64,000 nt of DNA from Phoronis australis (Eukaryota > Phoronida > Phoronidae): assembly GCA_002633005.1 (NCBI GenBank), contig NMRA01000279.1, positions 11,233 to 75,232 of the forward strand, written 5' to 3'. The translations under genes were made by a program, and so were the position numbers. The notes beneath the pieces are model-generated. The model was not told the DNA's origin. It searched no databases and worked only from the letters and a program-made list of their open reading frames with translations. This document shows, piece by piece, positions 25,111 through 37,400 of the stretch; the stretch's first letter is position 1; each line of letters opens with the position of its first letter.

Positions 25111-25399
25111 TGTCGGGTGACCCGGACAAACTATGAAGATAACGGTTAAGGTCAAGTGTTGGCTCGGGATTTTTGATCTGATCTAACTTCGCGAGCTTCA
25201 TGAAACTCATCGGAATGTACTTTGCCTGTAGTATGCGACGGGCTATGTGGCAGGGTAATGCAAGATGAGTGTTGAATTTTGTCGAATAATGTCCTGAATT
25301 ATGACTTAAATACAACTTTTAATAAAAAGACTCTGCAAGATGGTTATAGATAAAAACGCCATGTACAATATGAGAATGGTGAGTGGCCCATGCTTTCTG

Positions 25400-26585
25400 T
25401 CTCAAATTAAACCGAAATCGTTCTTACTAAAGATCAACGGTCTTAGCCTCCCTTCGTGGAATTTCTTAAAACCAAATTCGAGACCGAAATTGATCTAATC
25501 ATATAGAAGTGTAGCATGGAAAGTCAATTTCAATCACGCCCGCGTGGTAGTATTTGCATTCCGGGCTAATCCGGTGCTGTTTTTGCTATGGAATGTAGGT
25601 CTTGGGGTGGAAATTTTTTGAGTACAAAGATTAGATCTGTTATCACCGACAATTTCCACCGAACAAATTTCATCTGGACGGCTTTCCCTAGGATCAAAGA
25701 GAGCGAGGCGCCAGAGGCGGACGCAGTGGTGATTACCCCATTGCCCAGTGAGAGCTTGACTCCAGTAAGTGTAATTATCCGCCCATAAACTTTAGTAAAC
25801 ATCTCTGCCTGTACATACTGGCGAAGTTTCAAAATAAACATACTAAAAATTTTCGTTAACACTAAACATTACAGCAGTATTTAGCTGGAAAAAAACATAC
25901 TACGGTTTTCGATTTTAAATTTAGATGAACTAATAAGCTACAGCTACAAACATTGGTTACGGATTGAAGATAACGACCTTGCATATTGATATGCTCGGAA
26001 GATTTACGAACGCTGATCATAATTAACAATACCACAAGTTTTATTCTTTTAGTATACAATTAAACTACATTACGACAAACAACACGGTGACCAAGTTGGA
26101 TGTCGACAACTCTTAAGACGGCGCTTATCGCCCAGTCTTGTGGAACTACTTTATTCGAGGAGCAGCAGAAAAACTGATATCCGGTAATCAACTGGCGATG
26201 AAACCCGTGAAGACTAACTATGGCTAGCTTCGAAGTCAGTGAGATTATCCAAGCAGTAGATGAGGTGGGTCTGTGGGCGAGAGCTGACGATCAACATCTG
26301 CCACTGTTTTGGCACTTTTAAAACGTTTAAACTTAAAATCAAAGATAGCAATCCGACAGGAAACATAACAATTAAAGCAGAATGGAGTGACGAAAGCAGT
26401 ATGAAATATATTGACCAACGATAATTTGGTAGCTCTTGTCAAGATGACCAAAAGTTACCGCTTTTAGTTATTTTCTAATATATAAAACGTGATCCCACCC
26501 CTACTGTTGAGATTTCAGGCTGTACCTCTCTGCAAATATCAGAGAAAACCCCGTCGATGTCTTGCCATACCAAAGAGGGATACAT
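25400..26585. other. Spacer between acyltransferase B and pseudogene C
   Basis: No gene is recognised. Open frames at 25566-25862 (minus) and 25588-25788 (plus) overlap each other and show no known domain. Confidence 0.45.
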
Positions 26586-27139
26586 GCCTTGCCGTGCATT
26601 TGACTGAAACCCATCATGCCTTGTGTTGCAATTAAAAGAAAGCAAACCATCTTCATTTCCTTGCTCTACTTTCTCCGCTTCTCCATTTTGGATCAGCAAG
26701 CCTGTCATGACTTGGGGACTTAACGTTCGTGACCGTGCTTATTGGAGACAACTTTGCAGAGGAGTGATGGCCAGAAATTCAGTATCTGTAACTTACTTAA
26801 AAATTATACGAAAGTGAAACTAACTTGAATTTTTGTTGCGCACTAACATGAAGGGAGCTCGGAATTGTTTGTTGAAGAATCGGCACATTAACACATACGA
26901 TCATTCTACAAATTTAGGTGCAGAAAACGGAATGCGATCTGTCCACAAACATGAATTGACCACAGCCTTTATCTGATGCCTTATTTTGCACCACAGATAC
27001 ATGATTGCCCCCAAACATTCCTTAAAGCAGTTAATACGTGCCAAGCGTAAGAAGTCGAGGGGCTTGGCTCACCATGTTATTGTGTTCAAGCTTATTTTTC
27101 GCTCTGTAGCCGCAAGCATACATATGTTTTGAGATTGGT

Positions 27140-29040
27140 CTGTTTGTCGCGTAAGCATGATAAAATTTCTTTTCCAAGGAATAGTGCGATATCCTCGCTG
27201 GCAAGGTTTGTGACGTAATCAACTGAGAAAAGCAATTTCCCGCGAAATGTTGTAGCATAGAACACCACGGAAACCCCGTAGTATAGAATGCCGGTAGAGC
27301 GCGCTAACCATGTCACCTCCACGTGCTTGTAGACTTGGTGTCTTTCATGTTAGAAAAAGCGTAATCGGACGCACATGTCGGATTTTCTTTCATTTCAGCC
27401 ATCTTTACGTGTCCGCCGCGCAGTTGATGAATTGTTGATATGTTGCGAGCCATGCTTTACGCCTTGAGTTTCTCGCGCAATAACTTGGACGTATCCTTGG
27501 CCGACTTCCAAAACGCATTTGAGGTATCAGACGAGGTCTCAAACAAAACTCTGATGACGTCCACATAGTAACCAAGAAGGTCAATTTTTTGGTGCAACGT
27601 CGGAGGTTGATGGCACGGCTCCCAGCAATGATCATCATTTCGTCGTCAGCTATTTTGTTTTGCGTCCACTGGTTATTAGTGTAGACGCGATGTAATGCAT
27701 TAACGGCCGTTAAAAGAGCCCCATGTACGGTAGTGCCCTCTGCCTTACATCTGGACACAAGTCTCTGCGTTTCTTCCTTATTCAAGTAGCCAAGGTCAAT
27801 GAATTTGGTTCTTACTGTTCATCGTGAGTTGCTGGAAAATAATGGAAATAGTCACAAAAATTTCACGTGGCTGTGGTTCTTTAGTACGAATTTGAAAGCT
27901 TTGTCGAACTTCATAACGGAACCGCAAAATGATTCATCTATCCGGGGGATATTCTTGACAATTCTTTCAAACAATATAGTGACTACGGTTGAACGATATG
28001 TCAGTCATTCTGATAGAGAACCGAAATATGTTCGAGTGAATCGCAAAAACATAGTGGTTCCAAAAACACCTAAAAGCTGTTGTATAGGAAAGATTGGCAC
28101 AAGACGTAGATGTCTGACCTGTTTTGAGCTGTGTTTCACTTCATTTATTTCAAGCAATGCCACAAGAGAAGCTGAAACCCATCCGCCCTGCTAAAAGGGA
28201 AGCTCTTGCACAATTCGTTGCCGCGAACTCCTTTTACTTTTTAGTGCGAGGTGGAACGCATTGTTCAGATGAGTGGAGATTGTAGAAAAGTTTATGTTAG
28301 GAAGAACTCTTCGGCCATGAACGTGTTGTCTATTTTATAAATAGCAGTTTTGCAACGTTAGAAAACAGTGTTAAGAACTAGTAATAAAACATGCGCAAAC
28401 ACAGCCTAAAAATGGGGAGGCACGAATTTTACTAAGACTCACGGGGTACGTTCAGAGCAATAAATTGTGCATTCGCCGAATTTTGGTAGTTCATGCCTTT
28501 TTAGTGGATTTTTTCTGATTTTCTACTTTTTGGAGCTTTTGTTTCTCTGAGACGGACTTTTCAGTCCACATCACCAAATGGGGGCCTAGTTCGAGCCCCA
28601 GCGAATCGCCCCTGGTGCACGCATGTAAAATAAAGGACGTCCAGTAGTGAAAGTCTGATCCATTCTACTCAATTCAGATTTGCCTGGCCATTTCGCCTGT
28701 TGTAGGCTTCTGACACAGGGACGTTATATGGTATATTTCTTGGACACCCCATCACAGCTTTGCTACTCGCCATTACATCTCTGTTGCACACCCAATCCGG
28801 ATGGCAGACGTTCTGTAGTAACTCACGGATACGTGACATGCAACACACCCGCAAGCAACCTCTGTGGGTGCCTCTCGAGAACCATAGTTACCTGGAAATA
28901 CACGTGACCAGAGGCCACTGACGCGGGCTAATGCCAGATCTTCCTTCAACGCGTCAACGACCTCTGACCACAAGTACTCTTTCTGCGGCAAAAGATCTTC
29001 GATAAGCGGGTGAATCTTGATCACTTCCTTTGTTTCAAAC
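27140..29040 (-). pseudogene. Acyltransferase-like pseudogene C
   Basis: The exon 2 remnant is complement(about 27140..27831) and the exon 1 remnant complement(28892..about 29040). Splice sites are still consensus (CCAG|GTAACT; TTTTCCAG|CAACTC). Exon 1 keeps only its last 150 bases. Compared with B, about 560 bp from within exon 1 to the promoter is deleted, removing the start codon and HxxxDG motif and joining a TATAAAA to mid-exon sequence. Exon 2 has single-base losses near 27592 and 27815, a 16-bp loss near 27335, and a changed stop region with a longer C-terminal reading. These lesions make a functional enzyme very unlikely. Confidence 0.88.
28385..28609. repeat. Dispersed GCTCGAA/CTCTGAG repeat in intron of C
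   Basis: Paralogous to 23999-24240, but here the end is more complete: GGGGGCCTAGTTCGAGCCCC followed by GAATCGCCCCTG. This suggests a transposon end of the CAGGGGCG type. Copy B has lost this end. Confidence 0.55.
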
Positions 29041-29539
29041 GCCCTGGACAGTTTTTATATGCCCACTGACATGGCACATACTATAAAGATGACAATTAAG
29101 GTCAGCAGTTCGTCGAGGATTTTAGTAATCCGGCTGGCGGCACAAGCTTCATGAAATCGACTTTGCCTGTAGTATGCGACAGACTATGCAGCAGAGTGAA
29201 ATAAGATGTAGGTTGTCGAATAATGTCCTGAATTATGACTTCAGTACAAATTTTAATAAAAAACAAGACTCTGCAAGATGGTTATAGGCAAAAACGCCAT
29301 GCGCAATGTGAGAATGGTGAGTGGCCCATATTTATTTGTCTTAACTTAAGCCGAAATCGAGCTAATTTAATCCGCTTGACGGACCATAATTAAAATTGAC
29401 CTATCGCAAGCTCCTTCCCTTGAGCAATGTCGACAAACAAACAATAAGTTTTGCCCGACAACGTGTTGTTTGTCGGGTAAAATGGTGGCTTGGAAACGAA
29501 GGTGTGTCAAGAATTCCGCGTTCTGATTGGTCAGTTTGG

Positions 29540-30215
29540 CACCACTAGTGACAATTTTTGCGCCTCCTTTGCTGTATGTCCTTTACCCTTTGCAAGATCT
29601 ATCTAAATTTAGCAGATGTGTTCCCAAGTAGTTGGCCAGAGATGACGGAGAGTTTCAGACCAATCCAACTACAGCTGTGCTCCCTAGGGGCAGTTTTATT
29701 TTTGCGTTTGCCTCTCTAACGTCAGAGTTCCTTGATGAAATTTTACAAACAAGTTTCTGTTATGAAGAAGACAACACCTTTCTTTTTTGTGATGGATTCG
29801 ACGATAACGACAAGAGCATGCTGACGTGGACTTTCAAACGGCTCCAACTACTTTGGTGCCCCTTGTGACATTTTTTGCATCCGCAGCTGTATCTCTTAAA
29901 CCCCTTGCAAGATGTTCTTGAAATTTTGCTATTGTAATCCTATCAATTTGACAGCAGATGGACGGATTCTATTACCGCTGTGGTTCCTAATGGCAGCTTC
30001 ATGAGTTTGCCTTTGTATTTTTGGAGGTCTTTGACGGATTTCCATGAAATTTGGAAAATAGTTTTGAGAGGCGACGACACCTTCCCATTTTTCGATGGGT
30101 TCAATGTATTCCGTGCCGTCTAATGGTCATTTTGATGACAGATATGAACACCCTAAAAGCACACCGTTTGCGGTGCAGTCGTCGGTGCATGTCAACGCTC
30201 CACGTTACTTTCGTT
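29540..30215 (+). repeat. Interspersed repeat with internal subrepeats, copy 2
   Basis: It aligns with 15040-15830. It has CCCTAGGGGCAGTTTTATT-like and TTTTTCGATGGGTTCAATGTA-like modules and ends at AAAAGCACACCGTTTGCGG. The left end with GCGCCCACATA is missing. Confidence 0.55.
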
Positions 30216-30853
30216 TTACAAATTAAACTTTTCACTTTTTCATTTTATTCATACTATAGATAACTATTGCTTAGAAGTCTGGGCAACAGGTAAATATTAC
30301 ACAAGAGAGGTATTATTGAAACAATACAAAACACTAGACTAATGACATATGCATGTATCTATTCACGCGCATTTAGCTACAAAAATAACGAATAGTATAG
30401 TTACTGTAGTTTTTGGAAGGTTACGTAGGCCTAAATACATCTGACACTTCTTTCTCTAAAATACTGCGACACGATCTTAACACCCAAAAATGTCTTGTTG
30501 ATAAACTCCTGACGTGTAGTTTGATGGGGGTGCCGAAAGTCGTTATAAGACTGGCAAGACTCTTACCGACATGCAGCCAGGACCACATGTCGGTGCGTGA
30601 AGAGAGATTATTGTAATGGACGGGTTTGTAGGTTGACTAATTTTGTCGAGAAATCACTGATTGTCTGGACCGTATCTCAAGCGTCTCGCTTGATGATTCC
30701 ATTGTGAACAAAAAATGGCAAACTGAAACTGAAGGAATGTAATTACGCTTGATTTGATAACTGCAACACTCTATCAAAACTCAATGGAGCACACAGCCGG
30801 AAATTCATCGAGCACACATTCATGGTGGGCCAGGTGCGACATCTAGGCCTATC

Positions 30854-31168
30854 TATTACAGTAGCAATTCGTGCTTCATTCCAGTCATAATTCTTTAGCC
30901 AATCAAAACCCAGGAAAAATTCCAGTAATAAATGTGCATCACTGGAATAAATATATTTACATTCATAAATATTTATTATTGTAATTATTCTTGGCATCTG
31001 ATTGGTTGATTTACTCCGCTAATAAATATCTATTGCTGGAATAAATATTTATTACTGGAATAAATATTAATTACAGTAATAAGTATTTGCTGCAGAAATT
31101 ATTCTTGGCTTCTGATTGGCGAAAAAAATATTACTGGAATAAATCGAGAATTATTACTGTAATAAATA
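30854..31168. repeat. AT-rich repeated and self-complementary tract
   Basis: It contains many copies of ATTACTGGAATAAAT and its complement. A module, ATTATTCTTGGCATCTGATTGG, is repeated about 117 bases apart (30982 and 31099). A related inverted form near 30886 reads AATTCTTTAGCCAATCAAAA. It could fold on itself. No gene. Confidence 0.6.
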
Positions 31169-31169
31169 G

Positions 31170-31879
31170 GACTTATGTCGCACATGGCCTGCCATACGCG
31201 GCTAGTCCCGTCATATCTCGGGGTAGCAAGCTCTAACAGTAGAATGCATGGGTCACACGCGAGAGTTGGCATTCCAAGCCGGTTAAGACTGAGAGTGAGC
31301 CAGCTGCCATGGAGTAAGCTTCAAATTGGAGTACATTTTGGTCCCTTCTAATTGTTGATGAACAAATTTCGTTGTAATTTTTTTCAAAATCTAATGTCCC
31401 TAAATGTGCCAAATTGAAGATCTCTGCTTTTGATTCGAGAACCGGCAAAGCACCTTAGACTCGGAGACAATGTAGTGAGACCGTATACGTGAAATGCCAT
31501 ATCAGGGTTTCCTCTCATAAACGAGGTCCAAATTGTGACCAAAGCGTTGTAAATAAATCCTCATTTTTCTTGGGACCGTATTTCACACGCCGCATCGCAT
31601 AGTTCAGTGAATCTGCAACGTGTAACGAAAATGTAGCTCTATGCTCTATCATGTCCAAACACGTAATACGTCAAGAAATGTATAATTTCCGACAAGGTTC
31701 GAATGGATTCGTTAAAAGCAGCAGGTTTGGTTTTCCTAAGAATTGTCAACGTCGAAATGTTCGTGATCCTTACATCGACAGTGGACTACTCCGGAATATG
31801 GTATCTTGCTTTAATATGGTTCTGTCACTAGCAAACGCAATACGACAAGGGACATTGAAACGCAATTAGAGGCAAAGTC
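31170..31879. other. Gene-free spacer
   Basis: Open frames at 31233-31448 (minus) and 31651-31869 (plus) have no recognisable domain. Confidence 0.4.
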
Positions 31880-32106
31880 ATGCGCGCACCCAGCCTTCAA
31901 TATGGGGCTCGAATTCTTGCCGTTGTAAACCTTTTGGTAACAAAAAGGCAGGCGGACTAAAAAATATAAAAAAAACGGGGCACCACTGTGAATTGCGCGT
32001 TTGTGCTTGTTTAGGGGTCTTCTGACTCATTTTCTCATCAGACTTTTGTTTCTCAGAGGCGGACCGTTTTGCCCATTTTTCCAAATGAGGGCTCATGGGA
32101 GCCCCC
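31880..32106. repeat. Dispersed GCTCGAA/CTCTGAGGCGGACC repeat
   Basis: GCGCACCCAGCCT, ATGGGGCTCGAATTCTTG and TTTCTCAGAGGCGGACCGTTT match the family at 54325-54600. It stops at a single N at 32107, so its right end may be an assembly join. Confidence 0.6.
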
Positions 32107-32107
32107 C

Positions 32108-34000
32108 NGAAACCAGGTTACTTTCTTCAACGTAACAGTACTCCCATTAACTGCAGTAGTCATTTACAGGGTACCTGCATTTTGACAAAAAGCTTTCTTC
32201 ACTGAATAATGAGCATCTGACTGAATATGGTCATGACGTCAATCTGTAATTTACATTAAATACCCGCTAGTGTCGACTCGTTATCCAGTAAGTTCTGTTT
32301 AGGTAGCCTAGCAGTTCAATTCCATATCTTTTGTATGTGTAGCCGTCACAGGTCTCATCAGGTGAATATAATTGAAAGTGGACTGCTTTCGGTTTCAGTC
32401 AAGCGGCTGAAATCAATTTAATTTTGACGTGCGTAAACACAGTTATGATTCGAACACTGATTTCGGTTACTTTTTATGTTCTACATATTTGTGGAATAAT
32501 TCATTCTTAAAAATGTGTAGTTTTTCAAAAAAAAAACAAATATTTATTACATTTTATGACCCTGCCCGCAACGCTTGGTTAACTCTGTCATGATTATCGC
32601 TGACCGAAATAAGTGTAGACGCCACCATTTTAGCGTTACGCATGATAGTGGCCGGCGTAGCTGGAACTCGCCAGTACATTGGTTGGTGTGGAAGTCAGTG
32701 TAAAAGACAAATTCGTGACCAATGGTTCTCAAAATCCGGGATGATTGACGAAGGTTTACGGAGAATCGTTTCGATTCAAAGATTTCAGGGTGAAATCCGT
32801 GTTTTTATTTATTTTTAGATAAGCTGAATGCAGAATTGACTTACTCATCATGCCGCGCAGGTCACGTGTCCTGGTCCCGCGCCTTCAAGGCCCCTCACAA
32901 TCACTAAAGTTATGCAAATACAACGTTTATATGCACAAAAGTAAAAATCAAATAAATTGATCCAATGCTAATGGACAGTTTGTTTGAAAGTTTTACAAAA
33001 AAATTCTAAAATTCCTTTTGGATTTTGATCTCTTGCAGTGGTTTTTCTGAATTATAGTTTGCCGTCCAAATACTACCTAATAATATATTTCCATTACTTA
33101 TGCAAATTAAGGTACAAATGAGAAAAAATTCGTCACAAGTTCAGCAAAATCTTGGCACTGTCACCTACCTACAATGTGCATGGAGCACTAGCGGTGGAAG
33201 TTGAAGTATTTGACAGAGTGTGTAATTTGTAATAAGTTGGCAGCCGATTTAGCGTCCTTTTTGGTTGAAATGCCGTTTTCCGTACGTGTGAACAGTCACC
33301 GCAGCGTCCTGCAAGGCTAGCACACAGACAACTTCACCATGTGCTGGTGTTGCCTACAGCTCAGTACCTATAAGTAGCTTTGCATCTTCCGGCAGCGTTT
33401 TAGCCTCGTCATACTGTCGAAGATACTTACTCCCCAGCCTCCGTGCACCTCGGTTCAAACAAATAGAATGATTTCACTGTCTGTAATTTTCCCGTCTCTG
33501 AGTCTCAAATTGTGGTAGCCGACACCATCTATTCCACTCCCACTTCAGGTCAAACCCCAGTAATGAGTTCCAGTGCTAGTTAGGATAGTTCGTGAATACT
33601 CGTCGAAGGCAAATGATTACAGAATTTTTTGACAATAGTTTACATTAGATATTCACAATGAAAAGTAGCCCAAACAAAGATGGCGGGCAATGATCTTGGA
33701 GAGACAACATGCATACTTAATTAGAGTCTAGGGAAATTTGATTGACTTCAATAAGGATTACATCATAATAAAAATGGCTTCTCCCTTTTAAGAAACAAGA
33801 TGATGGTTAGCAGAAAACTATCAGTAACCTTACGATTGAACAGTACTTGTTCTAGATCACTGACGTGATTGAGTAAATTTCCCATCAATGCTTTTTTGAA
33901 TCGTGATTCCTCTTACGTGAAACCTTCTTGGGCGGACTTGCGAGGAAATTTCGAAAAAATAAATGCTGACTTATGTAAAAGAAATATGTCACATGGTCGG
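32108..34000. other. Gene-free AT-rich spacer
   Basis: Nothing recognisable on either strand beyond short open frames. Confidence 0.45.
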
Positions 34001-34004
34001 TCGT

Positions 34005-34615
34005 TTTATGCGCCCACATACTTATATGAGGCCGCATTACGCATCCCGTCATCCCTGTCCGGTCCGTCACCAAAACGCTAGTGGATTTACGTTCATGAGG
34101 CGATGACACCTTTTCGTTTTCAGATGGATTTCACATAGTGTACGCATCCCAGTGGCCGTTTTTATGATTTTTGAGTATAGTTTTCGGCAACTGTCCTCTA
34201 TCGCCCAAACCACTGACTCTGAGAGTAGTTAGGCCTATGTAAATTGATATGTGCGTGCCTACTGAAAATGGAGTGGCTGACAATATTTTGTACAGTTTCA
34301 ACTACTGTGGCGCCTCTACAGGCAGTTTTGCTGTGTTTTTTCGCATCTGCGGCTGATTCTCAAGTGTATTTCGGATGATGACGACTTTTGGACGCATCTG
34401 ATTACCACTGAGTTTGCCTCCTAATGGCAGTTTCAGCTTTTCACGATTTTGGCAGGTGCGATCCTATTGAGGAAAGCATTGCTGACTTGTTATGCTCCCC
34501 CTAGAGGCCGTTTCAAGTTTACCAACAGTGGTCCTGTTAGTAGCGATCACTTCTGTCTGCGCTACATGCGATGCACACGGTGGGCATGTATTAACGCCCG
34601 TGTTGCCTCGCTATT
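34005..34615 (+). repeat. Interspersed repeat with internal subrepeats, copy 3
   Basis: It begins ATGCGCCCACATACTTATATG and has several modules ending in CCTCTACAGGCAGTTTTG, CCTCCTAATGGCAGTTT or CCCCTAGAGGCCGTTT. It ends near GATGCACACGGTGGGCATG. Related to 15040-15830. Confidence 0.6.
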
Positions 34616-35685
34616 GATTTTGTTACAATAACATATAATGTATATATTTAAAGGTAGTGTAAATCTTGGAATCTTTATGCAGATCAAGTGAAAAAAGAAA
34701 TGTGATATTGTTTTCCTCAGAAGAAGTCGTATAAATATGCTATTCAAGAGGCGAGTCTGGTAAATTTGGTGCAAATGGAATACCGCGGTCGGTAATATGC
34801 TGCATAATCACGTACGTATGGAATGTTCAGGACATGGTCGTTGCGTTCGTTGTTGACGTAACTTTTGTATGAATGGAGTGTGGATGGCATTAAACAGAAA
34901 ATCCTTGATCTTGATCCCCCCCCCCAACCCCGATACTGCATCGTTATATGTCCGTGGTAATACTTTTAACGATATCGCAAATCTTATTCACAAAAATTGT
35001 CCGTTTTTACAATATGTCACTCATATGTAGCAACAATACATTACCTTCATTCTGGGGGAGCTTCAAATACCAAATATATAGGTAGGGAGAAATAAAAGAT
35101 TTAGTACAATCACCTTCTACAGTGTGGAAATTTAATTATTACTTATCAGAGGTCAAAGGTTACAGGGATGTCACTCGAATCGAATCTCCCGGCGCACAGA
35201 ACAATTCCGTATGTACCCTCAGTCTTTTCATTCATCGAGTCGTCAAAATACTGAGTCAACGACGTTTGCGTAACATATAAGGATGCCGCGGAAAACGAAG
35301 ATATCACGTGGTTTTTATCCTGTGGGTCTGCATGCATACGACCGTTGAGAACGAATGCACATGTGCTAATGTTTTATTTGTTTGTGAACCTTATCGACTT
35401 TATTTTGTTGTTGTTGTTAGTATGTAATGCAGCGAGTAGTCCGAGCCGCTGCACCGCCTCTGTGATTTTGTGTTCACTGACGCGGCAGCAAGTTCTTAAA
35501 AAGATAAATCCTCAGTCACCGAGATTCATTAAAGATGCTATATTTTATTAAGTTGTGAATATGCAAATGAAGTACTAGTTTGCAAACAACCCCGAGTCTT
35601 CCGATGTGCCGGAAACAATCCGAGTACCAGTTACTATTACAATCTCGTGAAAGTCTCATTTTGTGAGACTATTTTTATGTAAATG
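34616..35685. other. Gene-free spacer
   Basis: No recognised gene. Contains a C9 run near 34917 and a TTG microsatellite-like stretch near 35405. Confidence 0.4.
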
Positions 35686-35790
35686 AGCAGTGGCGGATTT
35701 AGGTGGGGGGCAAGAGGGCTATGCCCCCCCCACCCTAAAATTCTTCCAGATTCCATTTGGCAGTTTGGGGGTGCGAATGTCTGACGGACA
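35685..35790. mobile_element. CAGTGGCGG-type element, left end only
   Basis: CAGTGGCGGATTTAGG is followed by a G-rich and C-rich inverted stretch, then TTCCATTTGGCAGTTTGGGGGTGCGAAT. The latter matches 8656-8685 and 45032-45062. No right end was found. Confidence 0.5.
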
Positions 35791-35961
35791 AAATCCTGGC
35801 TATTTGTTCATTTCACTATCAAATAACAATTGCGTAATATTTGAAATTAATAGGGAGTTTAGCGTGTTCGCACTTGTTTTTAAGTGTATCAGTTGTGGTG
35901 TTTCTGTAAAAGCACAATTTATTTACAAATTGTTTCTTTTGCTGAAAGTGATAATTACTTT

Positions 35962-36023
35962 ACGCCGCAAATAATTACTTTACATCTTAATCGTTTGCGT
36001 CGTAAAGTAACTATTTGCGGCGT
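35962..36023. repeat. Hairpin with 22-bp arms
   Basis: Arms 35962-35983 and 36002-36023 are complementary at 21 of 22 positions, with an 18-base loop. Each arm contains GCCGCAAATA or its complement. A further short copy, ACGCGCAAATAATTTACGC, follows. Confidence 0.65.
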
Positions 36024-36599
36024 TAATAGTTATTTTACGCGCAAATAATTTACGCCTCTAACAAGGATTTATTTACGCACGAAATTTACGTGCGTAACGT
36101 TTCCCATTTGGCCAACTACAGTAAACCTATGGATTCGTTTTTAAGAAGGCAAACGTCAAATCTCAAGATGTTGAGACCGTTTCAAATAGTTCTAAGCCTA
36201 CATGTTCCAATTAGGGCCGTTGTCACTAACGCCAAACAGAAAATGAACGGCACGAATTCATCTTCTATACAAACTAACTCTCGCTCGTCTGAAAAAGTTC
36301 GGCAAAACCGTGCATTGATGAGTTAGTTGTCCCCGTAAAAGCAGACGACAAAATTCATTGACGCGGTTATAGCAAAAGCGAAATTGAAGACCGCTACCAT
36401 CTTACGAAGAATCACTTCTAGCATGGCTCGAACTTGGTGTTTGGTAGTAGTTTCAGCTGTGGGTTTAACCTCAGCGAGGTTTTCTCGACTGGACTTCTCT
36501 CCCCCTGCTACGGAAACAGCCTTTGATAATCAATTTATATAAAGTTATCCACGAAATTAATAATACATCAAATTAAGCTATTATCAATAAGTATAGAAG

Positions 36600-37400
36600 C
36601 GATACGTCTTCTACCATGAATATACAACTCGGAACTACTCGTGAATATATAATTCCACATTCAATATCCGCAATCTTTTAGGAAACCCCCAATTATTGCC
36701 GGTTTGCTTTTATGGAATAGTTTACCACAGAAGCTTAAAGTAGCCCAATCAATGTCAAGTTTAAACAAACGTGTAACAGTCTCACATCTCTTCCTACTAC
36801 AAAATTATGTTTATTGCGTGAAAAAAAGAAATTCTTGTTAACCAATGAGCGGGGTTGTGTCTCAATTCACAGAAGTTCTGTAAAATCTTTGTCAATGTTT
36901 CAAATAAATGTACCTGTGGTGCAATTAATGGTGGTGCTCACTACTTGCTCTCATGCCCCGTCTACAATGCTGAGCGTGAACAGCTCTTTCGCAACCTCCA
37001 ACCCAACGATCATATCTGGTTACATTTTCAAAATCTTAGTAATAGGCATGTAAAAACAAGTTTTCTATTATTTAGTTGTCACAACTTGAGTCACGACTAA
37101 AATCTTAGTGATTATTTTGTTGAATGTCCTAATAGGGAACTGCGTTAACATCTGACGCTGGGCTTTTTGTTATGTGTTTGTGTATTACGGGGGTATTCTC
37201 ATGTTTCCATTATTACCGTATAATCTTGCTCTTGTTTTTTGTTTTCTTTACTTTTGGTGTTTTTGCTTAATATTATGTTTCACTTAAGTAAGTCATTGTT
37301 TTATAGTTAAAAACCTGGACATAATCGTTCGCTTTTTAGTGAATGTTTGTATTTTAATGTATTGTTATGTATTCGAGTAGCAATAAAAATGAAAATAAAA
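36600..37400 (+). mobile_element. Second LINE reverse-transcriptase C-terminal remnant
   Basis: At about 36710 the translation LWNSLPQKLKVAQSMSSLNK matches the motif near the end of many LINE RT ORFs. At 36855-37100 another frame gives KCTCGAINGGAHYLLSCPVYN, a C-x-C-x8-H-x4-C zinc knuckle. The frame breaks between the two parts, so the copy is dead. An AATAAAAATG-rich 3' end lies near 37382. Confidence 0.65.

Larger units (their letters stand above)
26590..29370. repeat. Duplicated block C, paralogous to about 22000-25400
   Basis: Gene exons, intron, promoter and about 0.5 kb on both sides align in order with the block carrying gene B. Examples are CTCTGCAAGATGGTTATA upstream (25327 and 29268) and AAGCCTGTCATGACTTG downstream (22100 and 26698). 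It differs by several indels, including a deletion of about 560 bp through exon 1. Confidence 0.7.

Noticed and set aside
31878-32096. Conserved SASEKQK peptide shared with 54474-54668 as a possible gene
   Set aside because: The similarity follows the nucleotide match of a dispersed repeat, and the frames differ in length and ends.
32107-32107. Single N as a biological breakpoint
   Set aside because: It falls at the end of a dispersed repeat, where assembly joins are common. One ambiguous base gives no evidence of a real junction.
36090-36326. Open frame starting MDSFLRR-like as a transposase N-terminus
   Set aside because: Too short, and no recognised motif follows.
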